From: Rubinisphaera margarita
GTDB lineage: Bacteria; Planctomycetota; Planctomycetia; Planctomycetales; Planctomycetaceae
Direction: 5' to 3'
NCBI RefSeq assembly: GCF_022267515.1
Contig: NZ_JAKFGB010000020.1
Coordinates: 62,001-126,000, forward strand
Length of the DNA stretch: 64,000 nt
Shown: positions 44,866-54,399 of the stretch, one piece after another
How the letters are laid out: the number at the start of each line of letters is the position of its first letter
Numbering within the stretch: position 1 is the stretch's first letter
Translations under genes and position numbers: made by a program
The notes under the pieces: model-generated
The model's database searches: none
Told to the model about the DNA's origin: nothing
The model's input: only the letters and a program-made list of their open reading frames with translations

Positions 44866-44994
44866 GGATGGCCCAGACGTGCACGTCTGGGTTCCGCAGG
44901 AACAGGAAGCCGGTTACCGACGCGGACGAAAGGCAGACGTCGGTCACCCGCCTCTTGTGGCTCCGCCACTCAGACGCACGCGTCTGAGTCATCC
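44866..44994. mobile_element. Palindromic element related to 43439-43593
   Basis: Starts at the stop of the oxidoreductase gene. The ends GGATG-N3-CAGACG (44866-44879) and CGTCTG-N3-CATCC (44981-44994) are inverted. Two arm hairpins carry the same tip sequence type: CAGACGTGCACGTCTG and CAGACGCACGCGTCTG. The segment GCCTCTTGTGGCTCCGCCAC parallels GCCTCTTGTCGCT in the 43439 element. Confidence 0.6.
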
Positions 44995-45033
44995 GTTTCA
45001 CTTGAAGAACTTTACAGCGTCCGCGAGCGTTCC

Positions 45034-46158
45034 CTAGTCCAACAACGGCTTCAGCACCTCTTCAAACGCGTCGGCCTGTCGCCAGAAGCCCAGGTCGGTG
45101 GGGTGGGAGCTGTCGACGGTGCCTTCGTTGTCGTCGCCGAGGAGGTGTTCGCCTTCGAGGTAGTAGAGGTGCTTGACGCCTTCGGACTGGAGTTCGTCGT
45201 ACATCTTCTTCAGGGCTTCGCGGCTTGTGAGATTGCGTTCCCGGTTCGAGGTGACCAGGAAGCTGTTGGAATAGCTGCGGTCTTCGACAAGCAGGATCGG
45301 CGTTTCGGGATGCGCTTCGCGGAGGATGCCAACGACGTCTTTGGTACGTTCGAGGACTTCCTTGGCTCCGATGTTCGGCAGGCAGTCGATGACGTAGACG
45401 GCTGCGTCAATCTCGGCGATCAGTTCGGCGACTTCCGGCTCCATGCGTCCGTTACCGGAGAAGCCGAGGTTGATGACCGGGCGATCGAACCGGCGGCCCA
45501 GAATCGCGGGATGCGGCATGCCGGGACGAGAGGCACAGGCCCCGTGAGTGATCGAGGTGCCATAGAAGATGATTGGTTTCTGATGCCCTTCCGGACGCTC
45601 CGGACCGGGGGCGATTTCCTTGTTGGCGGGAATGCCGACTTCCACCGACGTGACGCCGTTATAGAGCGGGAGATAGATCATGTACTCCCGCGTCCCTTCG
45701 GGAATCTTGCTGATTGCCGTGGTTGTATTCTTCTGGGCGGACGGGCGGGCGCAGTTGAGCCACCGCCATTCGCCGGCGTCGTCGCGAACATACAGATCGA
45801 TGCCACTCACGCCGGTCGCCGCCATGTGGGGCATATCGAGTTGCGAACTGGTCAGCTCCCAGCGAAGATCGATCTTCGTCGCGTTCGTGACGAATCGGGC
45901 AGCAATCCCAGCCGAGTGCCGGCTCAAACTCCAGACGGACCCGCGCACCGTTTCTTCCGCTTTGGGAGGCAGCCGATCGTACGGAGCTTTCGTGTCGGAC
46001 CAGCCCTGGCCTTCGATGGTGAGCAGTTTCGCGTCGTACCAGGCGATATCGCCTTCGCCCATGGTCGACTTCGAAACATCGATCCAGTTCGGCTCGGCGG
46101 CCTTGAGGGCGGGGGTGATCAGGAGAAGAAACGTCAGCAGAGCCAGGCTTCGCAGCAT
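45034..46158 (-). CDS. Secreted SGNH/GDSL-type hydrolase
   Basis: 374 aa with a signal peptide (LLTFLLLITPALKA, cleavage near AA-EP). A ~160-residue N-terminal beta domain precedes an SGNH hydrolase core: block I FYGTSITHGACASRPG (nucleophile Ser), block II NLGFSGNGRMEPE (oxyanion Gly/Asn), and catalytic DSSHPTDLGF (Asp/His). It resembles esterases acting on acetylated or acylated carbohydrates. Divergent location near the Gfo/Idh/MocA gene is compatible with that role. Exported to the periplasm or surface. Confidence 0.85.
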   Translation of the reverse strand: MLRSLALLTFLLLITPALKAAEPNWIDVSKSTMGEGDIAWYDAKLLTIEGQGWSDTKAPYDRLPPKAEETVRGSVWSLSRHSAGIAARFVTNATKIDLRWELTSSQLDMPHMAATGVSGIDLYVRDDAGEWRWLNCARPSAQKNTTTAISKIPEGTREYMIYLPLYNGVTSVEVGIPANKEIAPGPERPEGHQKPIIFYGTSITHGACASRPGMPHPAILGRRFDRPVINLGFSGNGRMEPEVAELIAEIDAAVYVIDCLPNIGAKEVLERTKDVVGILREAHPETPILLVEDRSYSNSFLVTSNRERNLTSREALKKMYDELQSEGVKHLYYLEGEHLLGDDNEGTVDSSHPTDLGFWRQADAFEEVLKPLLD

Positions 46159-46283
46159 TGGTGGGACCTCATCGTGGGGAGAGTCAGGATGGAAATGCGC
46201 ATCGGCGACGAATTTCCATCATACCGGCTGCACAACGCACGATGTAAGTCACCCGGCTGCAAACCGTGTTTAGGCCCCCGTAG

Positions 46284-46302
46284 CGGCGGCATCCTGCCGC
46301 CG
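46284..46302. repeat. REP-like palindrome, copy 3
   Basis: CGGCGGCATCCTGCCGCCG sits just past the stop of the 176-aa secreted protein gene and could end its transcript. Same family as 43350 and 43707. Confidence 0.6.
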
Positions 46303-46311
46303 GTGCGAGTT

Positions 46312-46842
46312 TTACTCTTTGGCGTCGGGCGTGAACTGCGGCTGTTTACGAGCCGGCAGTTTCAGGGTCTCGGGCAGGTCGGGGACGAGTTTCTTGAGTC
46401 CCTGAACATCTTCGGTCCCATTGAGATAGGACCAATTCTGGCCCTGGTCATTCGAAATGCCGATGAGGTACGACTGCGACTTCAAGGTCCCGCCGGGGAC
46501 TTTCATTGTGAGGTCGAAGGGAACGGTGAGGAACCACTTTTCGCCGCCGGCAATGGGAGCAGACGGTTCGGCGACGGTGGCATTCTGGAACGAGAAGCCC
46601 TGTTTGTTCATGTTCTGTTTGCCGGTTTCCATGAGGCGGAGCATCGGCTCGCGACCGCCGGCTGCCTGGACTGCGGGCGGATACATCAGGTCGACGACCG
46701 TCTCGAACTTGCCTTCGATGATGGCGTTGTTGATCTTGTTGACATCTTCTTTGACCTTCGCATTCAGCGCGGCGTTGTCAGCCGCCTGCAGCGTGAGGCA
46801 ACAGGTCAGAAGGATGGCGATAACGGAAAGGCTGGCTCTCAT
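46312..46842 (-). CDS. Small secreted protein, 176 aa
   Basis: Start at 46842 (MRASLSVIAILL), the first residue of a clear signal peptide with cleavage near LQA-AD. The longer in-frame reading to 47034 is Arg/Ser/Cys-rich and rejected. The mature ~155 residues have a helical N-terminal part (NKINNAIIEGKFETVVDLMYPP) and a beta part (WFLTVPFDLTMKVPGGTLKSQSYLIGIS), similar in order to NTF2/SnoaL-like proteins. That match is a guess. Confidence 0.65.
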   Translation of the reverse strand: MRASLSVIAILLTCCLTLQAADNAALNAKVKEDVNKINNAIIEGKFETVVDLMYPPAVQAAGGREPMLRLMETGKQNMNKQGFSFQNATVAEPSAPIAGGEKWFLTVPFDLTMKVPGGTLKSQSYLIGISNDQGQNWSYLNGTEDVQGLKKLVPDLPETLKLPARKQPQFTPDAKE

Positions 46843-47049
46843 AACTGACTCTCGTATCCGACAGAACTTCGCGTGAATTTCCAAGGCGGCCTGTGACCGA
46901 CCTCGACTCGATTTAACATAGCAGAGTCGATCCTCGTCACAAAGAGGGATCGGACAACTGACACATTTCGCGGAGGGAGATTGCGTCCTGCGTGAACGCG
47001 ATATGATGAACGCAGACGATTTATGAACCCTCACCGGAGGCCGTTATCA

Positions 47050-47448
47050 ATGACCGCAGAGCCCCAGGAACAGGGATTGATTGGCGATCCCCGCGTCTAT
47101 TACGCGGCGGAGAGGACTCTACTGGCGTGGATTCGGACCGGTCTGGCGATGATCGGCTTCGGTTTCGTCGTGGCCCGCTTTGGGATGTTTCTGCAGGAGT
47201 TCCCCTCGCAGGGCGACTCGTTACCTCCCGACACGCAGGCGTTCTCCCTCTGGTTCGGAACGCTCCTGGTCGCACTCGGTGTGCTGGTCAATCTCTCGGT
47301 GGCCTTCAAGCACTGGCACACGCTCAGTCGACTGAAGCGGGGTTTGCCGCTGCGGTTTCACCGCGTTTCGCTCGGCGTTGTGGTCGCGATCCTTCTCGGG
47401 GTGTGCGGCATCATTCTGACGATCTGGTTGCATTCCGGCGGGCGATGA
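47050..47448 (+). CDS. DUF202 (YidH-like) membrane protein
   Basis: 132 aa. The family signature DPRVYYAAERTLLAWIRTGLAMIGFGFVVARFG (tract of DUF202) is followed by two more helices, three in total. The start at 47050 has GGAGG 9 bases before; an upstream ATG at 47023 is 27 bases earlier and lies before that SD. Function unknown; found widely as a small inner-membrane protein. Confidence 0.88.
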   Translation: MTAEPQEQGLIGDPRVYYAAERTLLAWIRTGLAMIGFGFVVARFGMFLQEFPSQGDSLPPDTQAFSLWFGTLLVALGVLVNLSVAFKHWHTLSRLKRGLPLRFHRVSLGVVVAILLGVCGIILTIWLHSGGR

Positions 47449-47473
47449 GGCGAAGAATCATTCCGCCCTGGTA

Positions 47474-47941
47474 TCACGCAGCTTCCCGGCCAGGGCCGTT
47501 GCCGAGTCGGGCGGTTTGAACCGTTTCGATATTGCAACGAAGACACCGGGAAATCTCTTCATCGGTCAGACCGGCAGCGATCAGTTGCCGGAGACGTTCC
47601 TGATTGACCGGTTCAGAAGTCGATGACACACGCGACACGCTGAGCAGGTCTTCGAGACGCGTAACTTCGCTCTCGGCGTCCATGATGAGCCGATCGAGCA
47701 GCGTGAGCGTGGTTTCGACGCGGCCCTCGACTTCGCGGCCGTAATCGAACAGTCGGACTTCCATGTCGTGGATGTATGCTTCGGGCGACTGCGCCTTCTG
47801 GTCCCGTTCGCGGGCCAGGTCCCGGATTGGGTCCTGCCGGGCGATGCGGTTGCGGGCAGCGTTCGTCTTCCACAGCAGCAGTCCACTGCTGAGGAGGATG
47901 ATGCCGAAAATGATGAATGTCGATTCCATTCCATTGAGCAT
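47474..47941 (-). CDS. Membrane-anchored protein with C-terminal helix-turn-helix-like segment, 155 aa
   Basis: Start ATG at 47941, with GGAGG 8 bases before. One N-terminal helix (STFIIFGIILLSSGLLLW), then a charged coiled-coil stretch (VETTLTLLDRLIMDAESEVTRLEDLL). The C-terminal segment QERLRQLIAAGLTDEEISRCLRCNIETVQTARLG looks like a helix-turn-helix. It is 42 bp downstream of larC on the same strand, so possibly in the same operon. Function unknown. Confidence 0.6.
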   Translation of the reverse strand: MLNGMESTFIIFGIILLSSGLLLWKTNAARNRIARQDPIRDLARERDQKAQSPEAYIHDMEVRLFDYGREVEGRVETTLTLLDRLIMDAESEVTRLEDLLSVSRVSSTSEPVNQERLRQLIAAGLTDEEISRCLRCNIETVQTARLGNGPGREAA

Positions 47942-47983
47942 TCGAGGGATCCTCCCGGGAACGCGGGCAAAGACGTTGAGTGG

Positions 47984-49288
<1,305 letters not shown>

Positions 49289-49488
49289 GTCGTTTCAATT
49301 CAGGGTGAAAAGAGATAATGTGCAACGGGCGGTCGTGCTTTTTCAAGCTCGGAATTCGGCAGGCCGTTTTCGTAACCCGCTCCGTTGTCGCTCGCTGCGA
49401 TTTCATGAATTGGGAATCTCAGCGGCGGCGGGCGGTAGTGTAGTCCGCCTCCGAATCATTCTGAAGATCAGTTTCATAAGGGAAAAGC

Positions 49489-50094
49489 GTGACGGAAGGA
49501 ACTGTACCGAACTGGAAAAGCGTTTGCGTGTTCGCCGGATCGCAGCTGGGAAAGGGAACGCAGTTCCGCGAGGCGGCTCAGAACCTGGGCCGTCTGCTGA
49601 CCCGAAACCGCTGGTCACTCGTTTACGGGGGCGGCAGTGTCGGGCTGATGGGAGCCATTGCCGATGCCGTTCTGGCCGAAGGGGGCGAGGTTGTCGGTGT
49701 GATTCCCGAATTTCTGGCGACCAGAGAACTGCTGCACACCGGCTTGACCGATGTGATCGTCACGCCGGATATGCACACCCGCAAAGCGAAGATGGCTGAA
49801 CTGTCCGACGCCTTCATCGCTCTGCCGGGGGGACTCGGCACGTTTGAGGAGTTCTTCGAGGTGATGACGTGGGCCCAGCTGGGCGTCCACCGCAAGCCGC
49901 TCGGGCTGTTAAATGCCGACGGTTTCTACGATCCGCTGGTCAATCTGGTCGAGCATTCCATCGAGTCGCAGTTTGTGCGGCCGGAGCATCGGAATCTCGT
50001 GTGCGTAGGGACCGGGCCGGAGGAATTGATTGAAAAGATGGGAGCCTACGAGCCGCCTCCCGTGCCGAAATGGTTTAACCTGGAAGAGGCCTGA
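49489..50094 (+). CDS. LOG family protein (TIGR00730-type, cytokinin riboside phosphoribohydrolase-like)
   Basis: 201 aa, start GTG at 49489 after AAGGGAAAAG. The signatures SLVYGGGSVGLMGAIADAVL and PGGLGTFEEFFEVMTWAQLGVHRKPLGLLN are diagnostic; the PGG-GT-E-E motif is the nucleotide-binding/catalytic site. LOG proteins cleave nucleoside 5'-monophosphates to base and ribose 5-phosphate. The role in bacteria is probably nucleotide salvage. It overlaps the start of the release-factor-like gene by 1 base (TGATG), so the two are translationally coupled. Confidence 0.9.
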   Translation: MTEGTVPNWKSVCVFAGSQLGKGTQFREAAQNLGRLLTRNRWSLVYGGGSVGLMGAIADAVLAEGGEVVGVIPEFLATRELLHTGLTDVIVTPDMHTRKAKMAELSDAFIALPGGLGTFEEFFEVMTWAQLGVHRKPLGLLNADGFYDPLVNLVEHSIESQFVRPEHRNLVCVGTGPEELIEKMGAYEPPPVPKWFNLEEA

Positions 50095-50603
50095 TGGACC
50101 GCGTCGAACACCCCTGCCGGCTGAGTGAAGAGGATCTGCTGGCCGAATGCGAGATGAAGCGCCAGCGGCGGAGCGGCCCGGGCGGGCAGCATCGCAATAA
50201 AGTGGAGACCGCGATTCGCGTTCGACATCGGCCAACCGATCTTTCGGCAATGGCGAGCGAGCGGCGATCACAGATCGAGAATCAGAAGCAGGCCGTCGAA
50301 CGGCTGCGACTGGAACTGGCGTTGTCCTACCGCACTCCGGGAGAGCCGCTTCCGGACGAAGAGCTCTGGAAGTCTCGCGTCCAGGGAGGAAAGATCGTTG
50401 TCAGTCCACATCACCGGGACTTTCCGACATTGCTGGCGGATGCTCTGGATGTTCTGCAGGCCACGGATTGGGAACACAAAGCCGCGGCAGAGCAGCTCGG
50501 AGTAAGCAGTTCCCAGCTGGTCAAACTGCTGAAACTGGAGCCGGAAGCGTTGAAGCAGTTGAACGACCGCCGCAAAGAACAGGGCCAGAAACCCCTGACG
50601 TAA
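50094..50603 (+). CDS. Peptide chain release factor-like protein (GGQ domain)
   Basis: 169 aa. The peptidyl-tRNA-hydrolysing signature RSGPGGQHRNKVETAIRVRH is at residues 26-45, with GGQ at 30-32. The codon-recognition domains of RF1/RF2 are absent. The C-terminal half has AAEQLGVSSSQLVKLLKLEPEALKQLN, a helix-turn-helix-like segment. It resembles the ribosome-rescue type ArfB/YaeJ or RFH-type proteins, but the basic C-terminal tail of ArfB is short here (DRRKEQGQKPLT). The role is uncertain. It overlaps the LOG stop codon. Confidence 0.8.
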   Translation: MDRVEHPCRLSEEDLLAECEMKRQRRSGPGGQHRNKVETAIRVRHRPTDLSAMASERRSQIENQKQAVERLRLELALSYRTPGEPLPDEELWKSRVQGGKIVVSPHHRDFPTLLADALDVLQATDWEHKAAAEQLGVSSSQLVKLLKLEPEALKQLNDRRKEQGQKPLT

Positions 50604-50638
50604 CCACAGGTCTGGTTTTCAACTCCCTGTCTTTATTC

Positions 50639-50885
50639 GTCACCCTCAGCCAGTGGCACAGACATCCCTGTCCGTGGACGAAAACCATTGCGGCGGCAGT
50701 CGGTCGTCGGGGTGAGGAGAGTCAACATTGCAAGTCCTTGCAAGGTAGGATCTTACGGGGAATTCTCTGGTCGCTCTGCCATCAGGGCGGCGAAGCCGTC
50801 GGAGAATACCGTTTGACGGGGGTGTAGATTCAACGCTGCTTCGAATTCAGCGATTGAAGCCCTTCACTAAGAACCCGGGACCACC
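50639..50885. repeat. Dispersed intergenic repeat, copy 2 (partner at 3854-4048)
   Basis: See copy 1 for the pairing. This copy has a longer spacer between blocks 1 and 2, and its block 3 leads to the activator palindrome before groES. It fills the 5' part of the 50604-51193 gap; the rest is the palindrome and sigma-54 promoter of groES. Confidence 0.7.
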
Positions 50886-50930
50886 CTTGTCGGCGACTTC
50901 TTGGGCCGCTGGAGAAACCGCGCTTAACGG

Positions 50931-50945
50931 CTGCCATCATGGCAG
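50931..50945. promoter_or_regulatory. Putative activator site upstream of groES (CTGCCAT-C-ATGGCAG)
   Basis: A perfect palindrome centred 127 bp upstream of the -24 GG of the groES promoter. Its core TGCCAT-N-ATGGCA matches the hsp20-operon sites and is one mismatch from the groEL2 site. Confidence 0.65.
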
Positions 50946-51063
50946 ATTCTTCTTTTAGCCAGATGTCGCCCGAAAACGGCTTCAGGGGGGCGCCTCTAAA
51001 AAAAGCCTGAAAAACAGGGCTCTGCGGCATCGTTTGGCGGCCCTTGCTCACGTTCTCTTCATT

Positions 51064-51078
51064 TGGCACGCCTGTTGC
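51064..51078 (+). promoter_or_regulatory. Sigma-54 (-24/-12) promoter of groES-groEL1
   Basis: TGGCACG-CCTG-TTGC (51064-51078) with GG at 51065-51066 and GC at 51077-51078. Predicted start near 51090, leader about 104 nt. No CIRCE inverted repeat (TTAGCACTC-N9-GAGTGCTAA) is visible in the 590-bp gap. Confidence 0.85.
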
Positions 51079-51193
51079 CTTAATGATCCAGCGTGGAAAT
51101 AGACGCCCCGTCTGACGTCCATTTTGGCAGCGGGGTGATTGGGTTTTTCTTCTCTTAACGAGCATCAGCAAGCAGACATCAGGAGCATGTCCC

Positions 51194-51496
51194 ATGGCAG
51201 TGAGTTCGGCAGTAAAAATCGTTCCTCTGGGCGATAAAGTCGTCCTGAAGCGACAGGAAGCAGAAACGAAAACCGCTGGAGGAATCGTTCTGCCCGATTC
51301 GGCTCAGAGCAAGCCGCAGCGTGGCGAGGTTGTCGCCATTGGCGACGGGCACACCAAGAGCGATGGCACCAAGCTGCCGCTGACGGTCAAGGAAGGCGAT
51401 AAGGTCATCTTCAGTTCGTACGCCGGCGATGAGATCAAGCTGGGCGACGAAACCTACCTGCTGCTCCGCGAGAGCGACATCCTCGCGACCTACTAA
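51194..51496 (+). CDS. groES: Co-chaperonin GroES (1)
   Basis: 100 aa heptameric lid of the GroEL chamber. Features: PLGDKVVLKRQEAETKTAGGIVLPDSAQSKPQRGEVVAIG. The mobile loop is ETKTAGGIVLPD, and the C-terminal strand ends YLLLRESDILATY. AGGAG lies 8 bases before the ATG. It is the first gene of the groES-groEL1 pair, 146 bp before groEL1. Confidence 0.96.
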   Translation: MAVSSAVKIVPLGDKVVLKRQEAETKTAGGIVLPDSAQSKPQRGEVVAIGDGHTKSDGTKLPLTVKEGDKVIFSSYAGDEIKLGDETYLLLRESDILATY

Positions 51497-51642
51497 ATCG
51501 GGAGAGGCGACCCGCTGTCGCCGTCCCGCAACGAATCAGCCGGCGGCCTGCTGGCCCGGCGCTCGCCCGAGCGGACTCTCCGTCCGCCCTCGATGGCGAC
51601 CGATTTCAGATACTCAAGACTTAATTCTCAGGAGAGATACAG

Positions 51643-53253
51643 ATGGCAAAGATGATTGCTTTCGATCAGGAAGCACAGGAAGCGATGCGTCGCGGCGTGA
51701 GCAAGCTGGCTCGCGCAGTCAAAGTGACGCTCGGACCCCGTGGCCGTAACGTGATTCTGGAAAAGAGCTTCGGTTCGCCGACCGTTACCAAGGACGGCGT
51801 TTCTGTCGCCAAGGAAATCGAACTGCAGGACAAGTTCGAAGACATGGGCGCCCGCATGGTTCGCGAAGTGGCCAGCAAGACGTCTGACGTCGCCGGCGAC
51901 GGAACCACGACCGCCACGATCATGGCCGAAGCCATCTTCAATGAAGGCCTGAAGTCTGTTGTCGCCGGTGTGAACCCGCTCGACATGAAGCGTGGCATGG
52001 AACAGGCTGTTACGGACATCACCGCTGAACTCCGCAACATGTCGATCGAGTGCAAAACCAAGAAGTCGATCGCTCAGGTCGGAACCGTGGCCGCCAACGG
52101 CGACACCGAAATCGGTCGGATCCTCTCGGAAGCCATGGATCAGGTCGGCAAAGACGGCGTCATCACCGTTGAAGAAGGCCAGAGCCTCGAAACCAGCTTT
52201 GAAGTTGTCGAAGGGATGCAGTTCGATCGCGGCTACCTGTCGCCGTACTTCGTCACCGATTCGACGAACATGGAAGTCAACTTCGACGACGCTTACGTCC
52301 TCATTCATGAGAAGAAGATCTCCAGCATCAAGGACCTGGTTCCGGTTCTGGAAAAAGTCGTCAACTCCGGCAAGCCGCTGCTGATCATCGCTGAAGATGT
52401 CGAAGGTGAAGCTCTGGCGACGCTGGTCATCAACAAGCTTCGCGGCACCTTCAACGTGGCAGCCGTCAAAGCTCCTGGTTACGGCGATCGCCGTAAGGCC
52501 ATGCTGCAGGACATCGCCATCATGGTTGGCGGTCAGGCCATCTTCGAAGACCTGGGCATCAAGCTGGAAAACATTCAGCTGAGCGACCTCGGTCGTGCCA
52601 AGAAGGTCGTTGTCGACAAGGACAACACGACCATCATCGAAGGTGCCGGCAAGACGTCCGACATCAAGGCTCGGATCGATCAGATCCGCCGTGAACTCGA
52701 AGCGTCCAGCAGCGACTATGATCGCGAGAAGCTGGAAGAGCGGATCGCCAAGCTGTCCGGCGGCGTGGCTCAGGTCAACGTCGGTGCAGCCACCGAAAGC
52801 GAAATGAAGGAAAAGAAGGCTCGCGTTGAAGACGCCCTGCACGCAACCCGTGCCGCCGTCGAAGAAGGCATCCTGCCGGGTGGTGGAGTCGCTCTGCTGC
52901 GTGCTTCCTCCAAGGTTGAAGGCAAGAAGCTGAATCACGACGAGAAGGTCGGCTACCAGATCATTCTGCGTGCCTGCCGTGCTCCGTTGACTCAGATCGC
53001 CAACAACGCCGGTCTCGACGGTAGTGTGATCTGCGAGAAGGTCCTCGATCAGGAAGGCAACGTCGGATACAATGCCGCTGCCGAGAAGTACGAAGACATG
53101 GTCAAGGCTGGTGTCATCGACCCGGTCAAGGTGACCCGCACGGCTCTGCAGAACGCCTCGAGCGTGGCCACTCTGCTGCTGACCAGCGACGCCCTGATCG
53201 CCGAAGCTCCGAAGGACGACAAGCACTCCGGACACGACGACGACCTGTACTAG
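51643..53253 (+). CDS. groEL: Chaperonin GroEL (paralogue 1)
   Basis: 536 aa, normal chaperonin size. ATP-binding motif GDGTTTAT (Asp of the hydrolysis site) near residue 86, TKDGVSVAKEI, and the apical-domain regions ETSFEVVEGMQFDRGYLSPYF. Intermediate and C-terminal equatorial elements include EEGILPGGGVALLR and PVKVTRTALQNASSVATLLL. The C-terminus is DDKHSGHDDDLY, without the Gly-Gly-Met tail of E. coli GroEL. AGGAGAG lies upstream. Expressed from the sigma-54-type groES promoter, ending at a strong terminator. Confidence 0.97.
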   Translation: MAKMIAFDQEAQEAMRRGVSKLARAVKVTLGPRGRNVILEKSFGSPTVTKDGVSVAKEIELQDKFEDMGARMVREVASKTSDVAGDGTTTATIMAEAIFNEGLKSVVAGVNPLDMKRGMEQAVTDITAELRNMSIECKTKKSIAQVGTVAANGDTEIGRILSEAMDQVGKDGVITVEEGQSLETSFEVVEGMQFDRGYLSPYFVTDSTNMEVNFDDAYVLIHEKKISSIKDLVPVLEKVVNSGKPLLIIAEDVEGEALATLVINKLRGTFNVAAVKAPGYGDRRKAMLQDIAIMVGGQAIFEDLGIKLENIQLSDLGRAKKVVVDKDNTTIIEGAGKTSDIKARIDQIRRELEASSSDYDREKLEERIAKLSGGVAQVNVGAATESEMKEKKARVEDALHATRAAVEEGILPGGGVALLRASSKVEGKKLNHDEKVGYQIILRACRAPLTQIANNAGLDGSVICEKVLDQEGNVGYNAAAEKYEDMVKAGVIDPVKVTRTALQNASSVATLLLTSDALIAEAPKDDKHSGHDDDLY

Positions 53254-53286
53254 GCCGAACCCGCGAAACGCGGTTCATCATATGAG

Positions 53287-53317
53287 AAAGGTGCACTCCC
53301 CGGAGTGCACCTTTTTT
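53287..53317 (+). terminator. Rho-independent terminator of the groES-groEL1 operon
   Basis: GGTGCACTCC (53290-53299) pairs with GGAGTGCACC (53302-53311), followed by six T; the flanking AAA pairs into the T-run. It starts 33 bp after the stop. Confidence 0.93.
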
Positions 53318-53354
53318 CATGCGCAGAACGATTCCGAAAGACCGCCGCGGGTGC

Positions 53355-53378
53355 CATGCCCACGCTCGCGTGGGCATG
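53355..53378. repeat. Palindromic repeat unit CATGCCCACGC-TC-GCGTGGGCATG
   Basis: A perfect 11-bp stem with a 2-base centre, in the gap between groEL1 and the 223-aa hypothetical. The same gap (53254-53626) also holds a weak TTGAAA (53544-53549) with 17-bp spacing to TACACA (53567-53572), a candidate promoter for that gene. Confidence 0.55.
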
Positions 53379-53626
53379 CAATGTCCTCGATGAGTTCAAA
53401 GGGATGGTACAGAGATTTATCGTTGTATTGCGAAGCAACAGGAGGCTGGGAATGGGCTCGTTTTCACGATGTCAACGTGACTGAGCATTGATACGTCTTC
53501 AGGACCGCGATCGGTGAAAATCCCGTGGTATTCTTTGCACGAGTTGAAACGGCTCGCGGTTCAGTGTACACATCGTCGCACCCAGTGGACATTTAGTATT
53601 GCCAGTATTCAACAACCAGGTCCGTC

Positions 53627-54298
53627 ATGTCAGATGCTGAAACAGAGTTCCGTCAACCCGAAGGTGAGGAGTCGCCTCGGAATGCCCGCAAGTCCCGATT
53701 GCTGTTCTTGATTGCTGCAATTGCTGTTGCCGGAATCGCGGTTGTTGGCGGATTGCATTCCTCAGGCGTGATTCAGTGGCATCGATGGGGAAGGATCGTT
53801 TCTGCCCCGATGCGTCCGCTGGAACCTGCGGATGTTGAAAACGTAAGCACGCACGATCGCGAACTGTTCAAGTTTTCGTATCCGGCAAACTGGTCGATTG
53901 ATACGCAGATGAAAGAGTACGATCCGGACCATTTCATGTTTATCGACGCTCCGCGAAAAGGGCGGATGAGTCTCGTCGTAATGCCCCTTGAAATTGACGC
54001 CGAACGGATGGTGGAGGTCAATTCCGCGCGTTTTGACTTTCCCTTGGTTAAGATTCATAAACGAACTCCGTTCGATACATGGGGTTCGCTGGAAGGGCAT
54101 GGGGTCACGTTGTCTGGGGAGAAGAATGGCCACCCGTTCCTGGTCAGATACTTCGGTTACACCGACGAGACTCAGGGGATGTTCGTGACCGAGTTCTGGT
54201 GGGATGGGCCTGCGAGCATCAACAAGGAAGGCTTCGAGTTGATCGCTGACAGCTTTCAGTTCAAAAGCATGCCGGAAATTAGCAAGTCGGATCGCTAG
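53627..54298 (+). CDS. Hypothetical single-pass membrane protein, 223 aa
   Basis: Not recognised. A cytoplasmic N-terminal tail of about 25 residues, one helix (LLFLIAAIAVAGIAVVGGL), then a ~170-residue extracytoplasmic domain with beta-rich order (FKFSYPANWSIDTQMKEYDPDHFMFIDAPRKGRMSLVVMPLEID). This order is somewhat like the PsbP or DUF1795 type of lipoprotein domain, but no family is firm. Start ATG at 53627. Confidence 0.65.
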   Translation: MSDAETEFRQPEGEESPRNARKSRLLFLIAAIAVAGIAVVGGLHSSGVIQWHRWGRIVSAPMRPLEPADVENVSTHDRELFKFSYPANWSIDTQMKEYDPDHFMFIDAPRKGRMSLVVMPLEIDAERMVEVNSARFDFPLVKIHKRTPFDTWGSLEGHGVTLSGEKNGHPFLVRYFGYTDETQGMFVTEFWWDGPASINKEGFELIADSFQFKSMPEISKSDR

Positions 54299-54399
54299 CA
54301 TCCCTGGTTTTCGCGTTGTTACCAATCGGAATGTTCCGATGGCTTGGTCGCATTTCCTTCTGCTCTCTGTCAGAATGACGCCCTCATCTCGACTTCTCG

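Noticed and set aside
50604..51193. CIRCE (HrcA) operator searched for upstream of groES
   Set aside because: No TTAGCACTC-type inverted repeat was found here, upstream of groEL2, or in the hsp20 region.
51628..53235. A 535-aa frame opposite groEL1 and a similar 557-aa frame opposite groEL2
   Set aside because: Shadows of strongly coding groEL genes.
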